Source: Solimonas flava DSM 18980
GTDB lineage: Bacteria; Pseudomonadota; Gammaproteobacteria; Nevskiales; Nevskiaceae
Length of the DNA: 64,000 bases
Direction: 5' to 3'
NCBI RefSeq assembly: GCF_000426685.1
Contig: NZ_KE384553.1
Coordinates: forward strand, 42,656 to 106,655
Shown: positions 22,048 through 32,257 of the stretch, one piece after another
Position numbering within the stretch: position 1 is the stretch's first letter
How the letters are laid out: every line of letters begins with the position of its first letter
The notes under the pieces: generated by a model
Told to the model about the DNA's origin: nothing
The model's input: the letters and a program-made list of their open reading frames with translations, nothing else
The model's database searches: none
Position numbers and translations under genes: made by a program

Positions 22048-24777
22048 TCAGTGGGTCGTGCCCAGCACGTACACCTGCTGGGTGCGGTCACGCTGCAGAC
22101 GCGCGGCATTGCGCGTGCTGGCGAAGACGATAGCGCCGCCGGCGGTCGCCGGCCAGGTGTTGATGCCGCGCGCGAGCAGCAGGCTGCCACCGTCCCAGCC
22201 GGTGTCGCCGTAGACCGAGGTCATCACGCGCCAGCGCCAGTCGGCGGCGCGCGAGTCGGTCCACACGGCGCGCACGCGGCCGTCGCCGTCGCGGCCGAGG
22301 CGCGGGTACTGGCTCATCGCCGCGGCGTTCCCGGCGAGCGTGACCGCGGTTTTGAAATTCGCGCCGCCGTCGCCCGAGCGCGCCGCCTGCACCGCGAGGT
22401 TGGCGCCGGACGAGGACAGCGCCTTGCGGTCCCAGGCGACGAACAGTGCGCCGTCGCCCGCATAGGCGAGCGCCGGATGGCGCTCCGCCTGCTGCGGGTC
22501 GCCGAGCGCCTGCAGCGCGCTCCAGTCGGTGTCGCTGGCGCCGCGCGTGCGCACCGCGATCTGCCAGTCGTCGGGATTGGTGCCGTTGCCGCTGCCGGTC
22601 GTGCCGGTCCACAGCGGATCGGCATCGTTGCGGTTGTCCTGCCAGGCGATGGCGATGCGGCCGTCGTCGCGTACCGCGAGCGCCGGCCACACCGATGCCG
22701 GCCAGCGCGCGGCGCGCGCGTCGAAGACGTTGCCGGCGTCGAGCGTCTTGCCGTCGCCCGAGAGGTTCTGCGGCGCGGCGTCGCGGCCGAGCACCTGCAG
22801 CATCACATCGAACGGCTTGCCGGGCGCGATCTCCTGCCAGGCGACGACCGGCGGGCCGTCCGGCAGCACGGCGACGACCGGCCGCTCGGCGCGGCCGTCG
22901 AGCGCGCGCACGGTTTCGATCGCGTTCCAGCTGGCGCCGCCGTCCAGCGAGCGGCGCAGGCGGATCTGCGGGCGGCGCGGCAGCTGTCCATCGGCTTCGT
23001 CCTGCCAGACCACGAACACGGCATCGCCGCGCGCGGCGATGCGCGGGAAGCGCGCGGTCTTCGAATCGTCGCTGAGCACGCGCGGCGCATCGCGCCACTC
23101 GCCGTCGGCGCCACGCGCACGGTAGACGATGCGCGTCGCGCCCGGCTCGTGCGTCTCCAGGACCAGATGCGCGGTGCCGTCGGCGCTGCGCGCGAGATCC
23201 GGGAAGCCGGCGTAGCGGCCGCGTGCGCCGGCGACGCGGCGCGCGCCGTCGTCGCTGCCGAGATCGGCCGGCACCGCGATCTCGGCCTGCGCTTCGACCG
23301 GGCCCGGCGCGACGAACACCGGCGAGGCGATCGCGCGCAGCTGGTCGAACAGCTTCAGCGACGCGGTCAGCGCCGCCGGATCGGTCAGATTGCTGGTGTC
23401 GATGCCGGCCGACAGGCCGAAGCCGCGGACCTCGGCGCGATACCACTGCGGCGCGTCGCCGGCCTGCACGTCGAAGGTCCAGCTCTGGTCGTTCTGCGTC
23501 GCCTTCAGCGACTGCAGCGCGCCGGCGCTGCGGCCCGGGTTGGCGTACAGCAGCACGGTGTTGCCGAGGCCGTTCTGCACGCGCACGCGCAGGCGGATCG
23601 TGGTACCGCTCGCGGCGCTGATCTCGTCGCCGGCGATCGCCTCGTAGACGCCGTCGCCATCGGCGTCGGCTTCGAGCGTGACGATCGGCGCGAGCGCGTC
23701 CGGGGTGATGCGCACGCGGCCGTCGCGCAGCGCGTCGAGCACGCCGCGCTCGCTGGCGGCGGCGACGAAGGCCTGCGTGCGCGGACTGCCGGGGCCGGCG
23801 ATCAGCCACAGCTCGACGAAATGGTTGTCGCTGGCGCCGGCGACGCCGAAGCGGAAGCCGGCGTTCCAGCGATTCTCGCAGTAGTCGAGCTCGGCGTCGG
23901 GGTTGCTGGCGCGGTTCCAGGCCTCGACCAGATCGACGCCCTGGGCATTGGCGCGCACGTTCGGCGTGCCGTCGTCGTTGGTCTCGCCGTCGTCGGGATG
24001 CGCGGTGACCCAGGCTGCGTCCTGGCTGTGCGCGTCCCAGATCGACTGCTGCAGGTTGACGAAGTCCGGCGTGTCCGGCGGGTTGGCGCCCTGCACGATG
24101 GTGTCGACGGCGCCGTGCACGGTCGCGTGCGGGCTGCCGTTGGCTTCTTCGCCGGGGATCAGCAGCAGCGCGTCCGAGCGCCACAGCGGGTCGTAGTGCT
24201 GATCGTAGGTGCGGTGGTCGGTCAGCATCAGGAAATCGAGGCCGACGCGTTCGGCCTGGCCGATCTGCGCGCTGACCGGATTGTTGCCGGGCAGGCTCTG
24301 GCTGATCTGCCGCGGCAGGCTGCCGTCCGATGAATGATCGTCGTGCACGTGAAGATCACCCTGCAGCCAGCTGCCGGCCGGCGCCGCGGCTTCGGCGGCG
24401 ACGAAGCGGGCGACGACCGAGCGCGCCCGGTCCATCGTCAGCGTGCATGCGTCGTTGCCGCTGCAGTCGCCGCTCCAGCCGGCGAAGCGTTGGCTGCCGG
24501 CTGGCGTCGCCAGCAGCGTGACGACGCGGCCGGCGGCGTAGACCGCCGAACAGGTGTCGCGGCAGTCGGCGATGCCGGACGGCATCGACTCGACGTCGCC
24601 GTCGCCCTGTACGGCGAGGCTCAAGCGCGCCTCCGTCGCCGATGGCGGATGGCTGTCGTCATCATGACCGCCGCCTGACCCTCCGCAGGCGGCGAGCAGC
24701 AGCAGGAAGAGGGAAGTGAGCGGCCGTGCCCACGTATGAGCGGGCCGCAGCGTGGCGGCCGTGTTGGAACTGCGCAT
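22048..24777 (-). CDS. Multidomain lipoprotein with CehA/McbA-type PHP domain
   Basis: A 909-residue lipoprotein (lipobox LLLAACGG, Cys at about residue 31). Residues 50-130 resemble an InlB-type beta repeat (FAGWSGDCSGNDAC...MDRARSVVARF). Residues 135-470 form a PHP metallohydrolase domain of the CehA/McbA type, with metal ligands in GDLHVHDDHS, LTDHRTYD, IPGEE and VAGASDNHF. The C-terminal half (about 510-890) has repeated segments with SADGTAHLVL, DGGASWN and DGGANF, which resemble BNR/sialidase-type propeller blades. It is probably a surface- or periplasm-anchored hydrolase; the substrate is unknown. Confidence 0.82.
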   Translation of the reverse strand: MRSSNTAATLRPAHTWARPLTSLFLLLLAACGGSGGGHDDDSHPPSATEARLSLAVQGDGDVESMPSGIADCRDTCSAVYAAGRVVTLLATPAGSQRFAGWSGDCSGNDACTLTMDRARSVVARFVAAEAAAPAGSWLQGDLHVHDDHSSDGSLPRQISQSLPGNNPVSAQIGQAERVGLDFLMLTDHRTYDQHYDPLWRSDALLLIPGEEANGSPHATVHGAVDTIVQGANPPDTPDFVNLQQSIWDAHSQDAAWVTAHPDDGETNDDGTPNVRANAQGVDLVEAWNRASNPDAELDYCENRWNAGFRFGVAGASDNHFVELWLIAGPGSPRTQAFVAAASERGVLDALRDGRVRITPDALAPIVTLEADADGDGVYEAIAGDEISAASGTTIRLRVRVQNGLGNTVLLYANPGRSAGALQSLKATQNDQSWTFDVQAGDAPQWYRAEVRGFGLSAGIDTSNLTDPAALTASLKLFDQLRAIASPVFVAPGPVEAQAEIAVPADLGSDDGARRVAGARGRYAGFPDLARSADGTAHLVLETHEPGATRIVYRARGADGEWRDAPRVLSDDSKTARFPRIAARGDAVFVVWQDEADGQLPRRPQIRLRRSLDGGASWNAIETVRALDGRAERPVVAVLPDGPPVVAWQEIAPGKPFDVMLQVLGRDAAPQNLSGDGKTLDAGNVFDARAARWPASVWPALAVRDDGRIAIAWQDNRNDADPLWTGTTGSGNGTNPDDWQIAVRTRGASDTDWSALQALGDPQQAERHPALAYAGDGALFVAWDRKALSSSGANLAVQAARSGDGGANFKTAVTLAGNAAAMSQYPRLGRDGDGRVRAVWTDSRAADWRWRVMTSVYGDTGWDGGSLLLARGINTWPATAGGAIVFASTRNAARLQRDRTQQVYVLGTTH

Positions 24778-24996
24778 GATGCCCGGACCCCGGAGTGCGG
24801 CGAACGCGTGCGTCCGCGGCGCGGCAGCGCAGCGGCGGACGGTCGGGCGACGCTAGCGGCGATCGAAGTCACTTTTGTGACGAGGCAGGCATGCGCCGGG
24901 GCGGCGCGGGGCATGAGGCTCGCAAAGCCTGCGCCGACGGGCTTCGCGCGGCGTATGGGAAATTTGGCCCAAGGGTTTTCCTCGGGCCGCGCCGCG

Positions 24997-26139
<1,143 letters not shown>

Positions 26140-26221
26140 CGGCGGCTGTCCTGGGGAAAGCGCGGCCGTCAGCGCGGCGCGGCGTGGGAATCCAGCTCTC
26201 TGGTGGGCGCCGCCGCCGTTT

Positions 26222-26956
<735 letters not shown>

Positions 26957-27619
26957 TCAGTTCGACGCCAGCTCGATCAGCGCCGCGGTGCCGAGATGGC
27001 CGCGCTCGCGCGCGATCTCGGCGGCGGTCTTGCCGTCCTCGGTCTGCGCCGCGCGGTCGACGCCGCGCGCCAGCAGCAGCTTGACGAGGCCGTCGAAGCC
27101 GCGCGAGGCGGCCAGGTGCAGGGCGTTGACCTGGCTGCCGCCGACGTGATGCACGTCGGCGCCGAGCGCGATCAGCAGCGGCGCCAGGCTTTCGCCGGCG
27201 GCGCCGGCGATCGCCGCGTGCATCGGCGTGTTCTGCATCGGGTTGGTCGACGATGCGTCGAGCGGCGCGCCGAGGCCGATCAGCGTCAGCGTCGTCTGGC
27301 GCGCGCCCATGAACGCGGCGAGGTGCAGTGGCGTCCAGCCGTCGACGCTGTGCGCGGCGAGCTGCTCCGGCGCCGCCAGCGTCAGCTCGGCGACACGGCG
27401 GGCGTCGTCGTAGGCGGCGGCCTCGTGCAGGTCCAGCGGCCGGAAGCCGGCGAGCAGCGCAGCGATGTCGCGAGCGCCGTTGTAGAGCGCGAACATCAGC
27501 GGCGACAGGCCGCCGGGCAGCGGATCGGTCGCCTGCGTGGCGTCGCGTTCGAGCGCGGCGCGGGCGGCGTCGAGATCGCGGTTCTGAATGGCCAGCATCA
27601 GCGGGCGCACGGTGCTCAT
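26957..27619 (-). CDS. Ankyrin-repeat protein
   Basis: A 220-residue protein made of about five ankyrin repeats. Clear units are GWTPLHLAAFMGARQT, NTPMHAAIAGAAGE, VNALHLAASRGFDGL and GKTAAEIARERGH. There is no signal peptide or membrane segment, so it is expected in the cytoplasm as a protein-binding scaffold. It stands next to tadA on the same strand but with a gap of almost 200 nt. The partner is unknown. Confidence 0.88.
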   Translation of the reverse strand: MSTVRPLMLAIQNRDLDAARAALERDATQATDPLPGGLSPLMFALYNGARDIAALLAGFRPLDLHEAAAYDDARRVAELTLAAPEQLAAHSVDGWTPLHLAAFMGARQTTLTLIGLGAPLDASSTNPMQNTPMHAAIAGAAGESLAPLLIALGADVHHVGGSQVNALHLAASRGFDGLVKLLLARGVDRAAQTEDGKTAAEIARERGHLGTAALIELASN

Positions 27620-27731
27620 CGGGGGAATCCTGCGCGAAAGCGGTTCGAATCGGGACGCGCAGCCTAGCGGCGCGGCGCCGATCGCTCAATGCCGGCCCGC
27701 CCCGACCGGGTGCCGCGCCGGCTTCAACGGT

Positions 27732-27760
27732 TTGACGCTGCAGGGCCGCCCCTCTATCAT
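27732..27760 (+). promoter_or_regulatory. Promoter of tRNA-Val
   Basis: TTGACG (27732-27737) and TATCAT (27755-27760) are separated by exactly 17 bp. A GC-rich discriminator follows and the mature tRNA begins 12 bp after the -10. This is a near-consensus sigma-70 promoter of the type controlled by growth rate. Confidence 0.75.
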
Positions 27761-27771
27761 CCCGCCCCCTT

Positions 27772-27846
27772 GGACGGTTAGCTCAGCGGTAGAGCATCGC
27801 CTTCACACGGCGGGGGTCGGGGGTTCGAAACCCTCACCGTCCACCA
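27772..27846 (+). tRNA. tRNA-Val (anticodon CAC)
   Basis: A complete cloverleaf of 75 nt. The acceptor stem GGACGGT pairs with ACCGTCC, the D arm is GCTC/GAGC, and the anticodon loop TTCACAC has CAC at 27804-27806. The T loop is TTCGAAA and the 3' CCA is encoded. It reads valine codon GUG. A promoter lies upstream and a terminator downstream. The following 2 kb has island-like features, so this tRNA may have served as an integration site. Confidence 0.96.
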
Positions 27847-27872
27847 TAGATTCAATTCAAAGAGTTACGAAG

Positions 27873-27895
27873 CCCGGCCTTGCGCCGGGTTTTTT
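27873..27895 (+). terminator. Intrinsic terminator of tRNA-Val
   Basis: A 6-bp stem CCCGGC/GCCGGG with a CTTGC loop is followed by six T. It lies 26 nt after the tRNA 3' end. Confidence 0.88.
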
Positions 27896-27991
27896 CGTAA
27901 CAGCTCAGTAACAGCGCCCGGTGCGCGACGTATGGCACTTAAGCGTGAAATGGAGAGCGGCAGGCTGCTGAGGAGCCGCACGGTTGTAAGA

Positions 27992-28416
27992 GCGTGTCCG
28001 GATTTTCGTGTAAACGGCGATTGGGTTAACGGATCGGCATCCGGTCTTCAAACTGGATGGTAAATCGGGTCAGCGCAGCCTTCCAATCACGGATCGGCAT
28101 GGTCCATCGCTGGCAGATGTTTCGCAGGGCCAGGCAGAAGAGCTTGATCAGCGCTTCGTCGCTGGGAAACGATCCGCGGTTCTTGGTCAGCTCGCGCAAA
28201 CTCATGTTTACCGATTCGATCGCGTTGGTGGTGTAGATCACTTTGCGAATCTCCGGCGGATAGCCGAAGAACGGCGTGATGCGCGACCAGTTGCGCCGCC
28301 AGCTCTGGCCGATCGGCGGATAGGCGTGATCTCTTCTTTTCTACGGGGCATCGCTGCTCCTCGTAGCGAGGCAGTTTCCTTGCCTCAGGACCGTTTACAC
28401 AAAATCTAGGACACGC
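27992..28416 (-). mobile_element. Internally deleted IS256-family element
   Basis: The 26-bp imperfect terminal inverted repeats are GCGTGTCC...GTGTAAACGG (27992-28017) and the inverse (28391-28416). Between them are only the first few codons and the last fifth of an IS256-type transposase. The remnant is 425 bp, against well over 1 kb for an intact element. No target-site duplication is visible, so flanking DNA has been rearranged or eroded. It could still be mobilised by a related transposase in trans. Confidence 0.85.
28026..28351 (-). pseudogene. IS256-family transposase remnant
   Basis: The 5' end encodes MPRRKEEIT, the usual start of IS256-family transposases. The reading frame then jumps to PPIGQSWRRNW, and the protein continues through VIYTTNAIESVNMSLR, NRGSFPSDEALIKL and WTMPIRDWKAAL to the normal C-terminus. 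The whole central catalytic region (DDE domain) is missing and the two parts are in different frames. It is certainly non-functional. The deletion junction is close to 28325. Confidence 0.88.
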
Positions 28417-28548
28417 CCGCGAAAGGATAGGGACTAGCACTAGTCCTAGTCCGGTCCCTTCGCACGCATCGCCGCGAAGTCGACGACGGCGTGGTCGGTG
28501 ATCTGCTGGCTCCGCGGCGCGCGCCGAGGATTGCGGCGCCATTCCCGG

Positions 28549-28572
28549 GCCGACGACGTCGACGTCGTCGGC
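28549..28572. repeat. 24-bp perfect palindrome
   Basis: GCCGACGACGTC is followed directly by its exact reverse complement with no spacer. It lies in noncoding DNA between the IS256 remnant and the restriction-like gene. The surrounding 28420-28620 looks like an eroded GC-rich reading frame on the minus strand that ends at a TAG near 28448. Confidence 0.55.
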
Positions 28573-28624
28573 GACGTGCGCCGCCGCGAGCGCTGTCGAG
28601 CCGCTTCAGCGCGAGGGGTGATAT

Positions 28625-29443
28625 TCAGCGAGGCGGCGGCACCTGAGAGGCTTCGGCGACCGTTGTCTCCGAAACAACGATTTCAACTTCAGCGGCCTTC
28701 TTCGCGGCCAGTTTCTTCTGGACCCTGACGATCGTCCGCCGAGCTTCGGTTGCCTTTTCGCCGTCAAGTGTTTCCCTCTTCAGTACTTCGGCTTGCAGCG
28801 CGTCGGCAATTTGCTCATTCGTTAATTTGATCCCATCGTGCAGCCTGCGTAGCTCGCGCCTGAGCGAGTCGAGAATCGATTCGCTGAGAATCAGGGCGGC
28901 CAGGGTGTAGCGGTTCACTGCTTGGCGCTGGGCGTGAAATTCTCCGATGCGCGCCTTTTGCCATCCCTCCTTGGCCAAGAGCCAGAGGAGCTCCAGATGG
29001 TCGGCATTCCGATGCGTCAGCTCGAGCAGCCGGATTTCGACGACCAGGTCGAACTGGATAGGCTGAGCGAATACCACTCGGTAGACGCGCCAGATCGCTC
29101 CGTTTGTAAGAAGGACCCATTCGACGCCTTGGTGAGCCGCGTAGTCGACAGCTTGCTTGACGTGCTGATCCTTCAGCTCAAGGCCGATCGCCTTTACCTC
29201 GATGAGGAACGACACCTGTCCTTCGAGCTTGATCGCAAGATCGCAGTACGTCCCGCGGATGGCATGCTCGGACGTGACCTCCGTGTACTTGTCGTAGCCA
29301 AACAGGTCCGCGAGCAGATCCTTGACGATAGTGACCGTGTCGGCTTCGTTGACGTCCCGAGCTCGCGCCTGCTCCAGGATGGGCTGGAAGCGCTTGAGGC
29401 CCGCAACGAGTCGAGTTTCTACCTTGCTGGGTATCCCCGCCAT
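28625..29443 (-). CDS. Orphan restriction-endonuclease-like protein (HsdR N-terminal type)
   Basis: A 272-residue protein whose first half matches the PD-(D/E)XK nuclease domain found at the N-terminus of type I restriction HsdR subunits. The core is GTYCDLAIKLEGQVSFLIEVKA (residues 68-89 approximately), giving Asp and the ExK pair, followed by QAVDYAAHQGVEWVLLTNGA. The second half is helical, with a basic tail (RVQKKLAAKKAAEVE) and no helicase motifs. No methyltransferase or specificity subunit is nearby. Its base composition is lower in GC than neighbours and it sits beside an IS remnant and a tRNA, so it was probably acquired by transfer. The start at 29443 has a ribosome-binding site (AAGGGG). 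Confidence 0.85.
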   Translation of the reverse strand: MAGIPSKVETRLVAGLKRFQPILEQARARDVNEADTVTIVKDLLADLFGYDKYTEVTSEHAIRGTYCDLAIKLEGQVSFLIEVKAIGLELKDQHVKQAVDYAAHQGVEWVLLTNGAIWRVYRVVFAQPIQFDLVVEIRLLELTHRNADHLELLWLLAKEGWQKARIGEFHAQRQAVNRYTLAALILSESILDSLRRELRRLHDGIKLTNEQIADALQAEVLKRETLDGEKATEARRTIVRVQKKLAAKKAAEVEIVVSETTVAEASQVPPPR

Positions 29444-30062
29444 GGTTATTCCCCTTTGTCCCCACTGAACTTTAAACGGTAGCGCCGGGGCAGGCTACCG
29501 GATCGCGGAACTTGCGGGCGATTCGTCGTACAGCTTCGAAGGGGCAACGATGAATTGGCGTCCAAGCATGCCATCGGTACTCAAGCGGAGCCCGGAGCAA
29601 AACTGGCGACTGAGCTACACGAGGGGGCGTTCGTCAGCCAGTTCAGGGAAGAATGTTCAGCGCTGATGGAGAGTCCGTCGCGGAGATCGCCTGCTATTAG
29701 GGCCAGCGCTTCGCGCGGAACGTATAGCTTTGCGGTAACATGATGTCTCATGGATTTATTTACAATGTAATCAATTAATTGTGTGATTTATCGGGTGGTC
29801 TCACCGCCTCCATGATTTGCACGAGAGCCCCGGATGTCGGCCGACATCCGGGGCTTTTTGCTGCGCGCAGCGCCGAGGAGCGAGGGACTTAGGCCCGCCG
29901 GGACTGCCGATATAGCCCGTAGGCCTTCGACCCGGCACCGGCGGTCTGAGTAATATCCCGCGGCTGGCATTCCGGCAGAAGAAGCCCCGGCGGCGCCCCG
30001 CAGGCCCCGCACGGTGCCGATCGATCCCACCGACACAAGCAGAACGACATCGAGGAAGACGC
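29444..30062. other. Long intergenic region before metY
   Basis: Over 600 bases without a convincing gene. 29460-29740 has lower GC and may be eroded coding DNA; the best short ORF is minus strand 29581-29751 (56 codons, MRHHVTAKLYVPREALALI at its start) with no ribosome-binding site. 29750-29795 is strongly AT-rich and could be a promoter. An intrinsic terminator follows at 29826-29859. The last 200 bases are the metY leader, with a GAGGAAG ribosome-binding site. No known riboswitch was recognised. Confidence 0.5.
29826..29859 (+). terminator. Intrinsic terminator with no upstream gene
   Basis: AGCCCCGGATGTCGG is followed by its exact reverse complement and five T. It points toward metY but stands about 200 nt before it. 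No plus-strand gene ends upstream. It could end a short RNA started in the AT-rich tract at 29750-29795, act as an attenuator in the metY leader, or be a relic of lost DNA. Confidence 0.8.
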
Positions 30063-31352
30063 ATGTCCGAAGAACTCTGGAAGTTCGAAACCCGCGCGGT
30101 TCATTCCGGTTATCAGCCCGACCCCGTGACGCGCGCCGTCGCCGTGCCGATCTACCAGACGGTCGCCTACGCGTTCGACAACACGCAGCATGGCGCCGAT
30201 CTGTTCGACCTGAAGGTTGCGGGCAACATCTATTCGCGCATCATGAACCCGACCAATGCCGTCCTCGAAGCGCGCCTGGCCGCGCTCGAAGGCGGCATCG
30301 GCGCGCTGGCGCTGGCGTCCGGGCAGGCCGCGATCACCTACGCGGTGCAGACGATCGCCGGCATGGGCGACAACATCGTGTCGGCGAGCACGCTCTACGG
30401 CGGCACCTACAACCTGTTTGCGCATACCCTGCCGCAGTTCGGCATCGAGACGCGCTTCGCCGATCCGCGCAAGCCGGAGACCTTCGCGGCGCTGATCGAT
30501 GAACGCACCAAGGCGTTGTACTGCGAGACGATCGGCAATCCGCTCGGCAACGTTACCGACATCGCGGCGCTGGCCCGCATCGCGCACGATGCCGGCGTGC
30601 CGCTGATCGTCGACAACACGGTCGCGACGCCGTATCTGGTGCGGCCGTTCGAGCACGGCGCCGACATCGTCGTGCACTCGCTGACCAAGTATCTCGGCGG
30701 CCACGGCACGACGATCGGCGGCGCCATCGTCGATTCGGGCAAGTTCCCCTGGGCCGAGCACAAGCAGCGCTTCCCGCGCCTCAACGAGCCGGACGTCAGC
30801 TATCACGGCGTCGTCTATACCGAGGCGCTTGGCGCCGCGGCGTACATCGGCCGCGCGCGCGTGGTGCCGCTGCGCAACATGGGCGCCGCGCTGTCGCCGT
30901 TCAACGCCTTCCTGATCCTGCAGGGCATCGAGACGCTGGCGCTGCGCATGGATCGCATCAACGCCAACACGCTGGCGGTCGCCCGTTACCTGAAGGCGCA
31001 GCCGCAGGTGCTGTGGGTCAACTACGCCGGCCTCGAAGATCATCCGGATCACGCGCTCGCCAAACGCTACATGGGCGGCGCGGCGTCCGGCGTGCTGACC
31101 TTCGGGCTCAAGGGCGGACGCGAGGCGGGCGCCAAGTTCCAGGACGCGCTGCAGCTGTTCACGCGCCTGGTGAACATCGGCGACGCCAAGTCCCTGGCCA
31201 CGCATCCGGCGACGACCACGCATCGCCAGCTGTCGCCGGAAGAACTCGCCAAGGCCGGCGTCACCGAGGACACCGTGCGCCTGTGCGTCGGCATCGAGCA
31301 CATCGACGATCTGATCCGCGATCTCGAACAGGCGCTGAAAGCGGCCGCCTGA
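30063..31352 (+). CDS. metY: O-acetylhomoserine sulfhydrylase
   Basis: A 429-residue PLP enzyme of the Cys/Met metabolism family that makes homocysteine from O-acetylhomoserine and sulfide. The cofactor lysine is K209 in HSLTKYLGGHGTTIGG. Other marks are YSRIMNPTNAVLEARLAALEGG, ASGQAAI and VDNTVATPYL. The C-terminal TRLVNIGDAKSLATHPATTTH block is typical of MetY rather than MetB or MetC. A ribosome-binding site (GAGGAAG) precedes the ATG. It is a single gene with its own terminator. The long leader suggests transcript-level control. Confidence 0.95.
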   Translation: MSEELWKFETRAVHSGYQPDPVTRAVAVPIYQTVAYAFDNTQHGADLFDLKVAGNIYSRIMNPTNAVLEARLAALEGGIGALALASGQAAITYAVQTIAGMGDNIVSASTLYGGTYNLFAHTLPQFGIETRFADPRKPETFAALIDERTKALYCETIGNPLGNVTDIAALARIAHDAGVPLIVDNTVATPYLVRPFEHGADIVVHSLTKYLGGHGTTIGGAIVDSGKFPWAEHKQRFPRLNEPDVSYHGVVYTEALGAAAYIGRARVVPLRNMGAALSPFNAFLILQGIETLALRMDRINANTLAVARYLKAQPQVLWVNYAGLEDHPDHALAKRYMGGAASGVLTFGLKGGREAGAKFQDALQLFTRLVNIGDAKSLATHPATTTHRQLSPEELAKAGVTEDTVRLCVGIEHIDDLIRDLEQALKAAA

Positions 31353-31383
31353 TCGACGCCGGCGGTTCCGTGATGATCGGATG

Positions 31384-31407
31384 AGGGCCGCTCGCGCGGC
31401 CCTTTTT
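31384..31407 (+). terminator. Intrinsic terminator of metY
   Basis: An 8-bp stem AGGGCCGC/GCGGCCCT with a TCGC loop is followed by five T, 31 nt after the metY stop. Confidence 0.9.
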
Positions 31408-31428
31408 CATAGCCGGCGGGGCCGGGCT

Positions 31429-31638
31429 TCAGTCCGCGCCCGGCTCGCGCCGGTGGCCGAGATAGGCGAGCAGATCGGCGAGGCCGTGCATCAGCGACGA
31501 GGCCAGTTCCGGCGTCAGCATGTAGGCCATGGATTCGCCGGCGTCGGTCTTCAGACTGATGAGCACGGTGCCCCAGGCGGTCGCCGTCTCGACAGCTTCG
31601 ACGCGCGACAGGGGTTGTTCGCCGACATCCGCATCCAT
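31429..31638 (-). CDS. Small conserved-looking protein of unknown function
   Basis: A 69-residue cytoplasmic protein without recognisable motifs; it has a central amphipathic segment (SMAYMLTPELASSLMHGLADLL). A ribosome-binding site (GGGAGGC) and high third-position GC support translation. It is monocistronic and convergent with metY. No function can be assigned. Confidence 0.6.
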   Translation of the reverse strand: MDADVGEQPLSRVEAVETATAWGTVLISLKTDAGESMAYMLTPELASSLMHGLADLLAYLGHRREPGAD

Positions 31639-31873
31639 GGACCATGCCTCCCGGGTGATGCTGCGATCCTAGACAAATGCCTTCGCGCTCGGCTCGATCT
31701 GCGTCACGAAAGCGGATGCGTTCTGTCGTATGCGAGCCGCTGCGGCTGAGGTGCGGATGCGGCGGCCGCGACCATGACAGTCCGGTGAAGGCTCGTTCAG
31801 GAGCGGTGCAGCTTGGCGCTCCAGAATCCGGGGGCGCGCTTCGGCGCGGAATCCGCAGACCAAGGAGCCGACC

Positions 31874-32161
31874 GTGGCCTTTCCGCAAGGATGTGGCGAC
31901 CATCACTTTCTGTTTCTGAAGAAACTGGCCCGAGGCGAGGCCGTGAACCCGCTGTTCCGCGAGGATGAGCTGGAGCTGATGCGCGCCGGCTGGCTGCGCC
32001 GCAACGACGAGGGCATGCTCGAAGTGACCGACGAAGTCGGCGCGTACTTCGTCGCCGCGCGCCGTCCGCCCGACGAAGGCGGCTGCCGGCGGCCGGGCGG
32101 CAGCCTGCTGCCGGCGCCGCGCGCGGCCAAGCCGGCGCGCCGCCAGCGCTCGTACGCTTAG
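31874..32161 (+). CDS. Small protein of unknown function
   Basis: A 95-residue protein starting at GTG with a good ribosome-binding site (AAGGAG). The N-terminal half is acidic-hydrophobic (LFREDELELMRAGWLRRND). The C-terminus is basic and Pro/Arg-rich and could contact nucleic acid. No family was recognised. It lies close to a second small gene on the same strand. Confidence 0.6.
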   Translation: MAFPQGCGDHHFLFLKKLARGEAVNPLFREDELELMRAGWLRRNDEGMLEVTDEVGAYFVAARRPPDEGGCRRPGGSLLPAPRAAKPARRQRSYA

Positions 32162-32257
32162 GCTGAGGCTCGATCCCGGGACCACCCGGCGCAGTCCGGC
32201 TTGATCGTCGCTGCGGCCTCGCTCAGCATGGCGTCAGCGTCCGGAGGAGAGAGCCTG

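Noticed and set aside
28087-28542. Minus-strand ORF of 151 codons across the IS256 remnant.
   Set aside because: It is a different frame from the transposase and runs through the terminal repeat; composition and lack of motifs mark it as a shadow.
29555-29743. Plus-strand ORF of 62 codons in the metY upstream region.
   Set aside because: There is no ribosome-binding site or motif, and codon use is unlike the genome; the minus strand also has a similar short ORF, so this is probably eroded DNA.
29795-29815. CTCACCGCCTCCATGATTT, compared with the tRNA-Val 3' end as a possible second att site.
   Set aside because: Only seven consecutive bases match and the CCA region is shifted, which is not convincing for an attachment repeat.
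29862-30062. GCCGAGGAGCG in the metY leader, similar to the start of an SAH riboswitch.
   Set aside because: The remaining conserved helices and the CAGGCUCG-like partner are absent; no known SAM or SAH riboswitch could be folded by eye.
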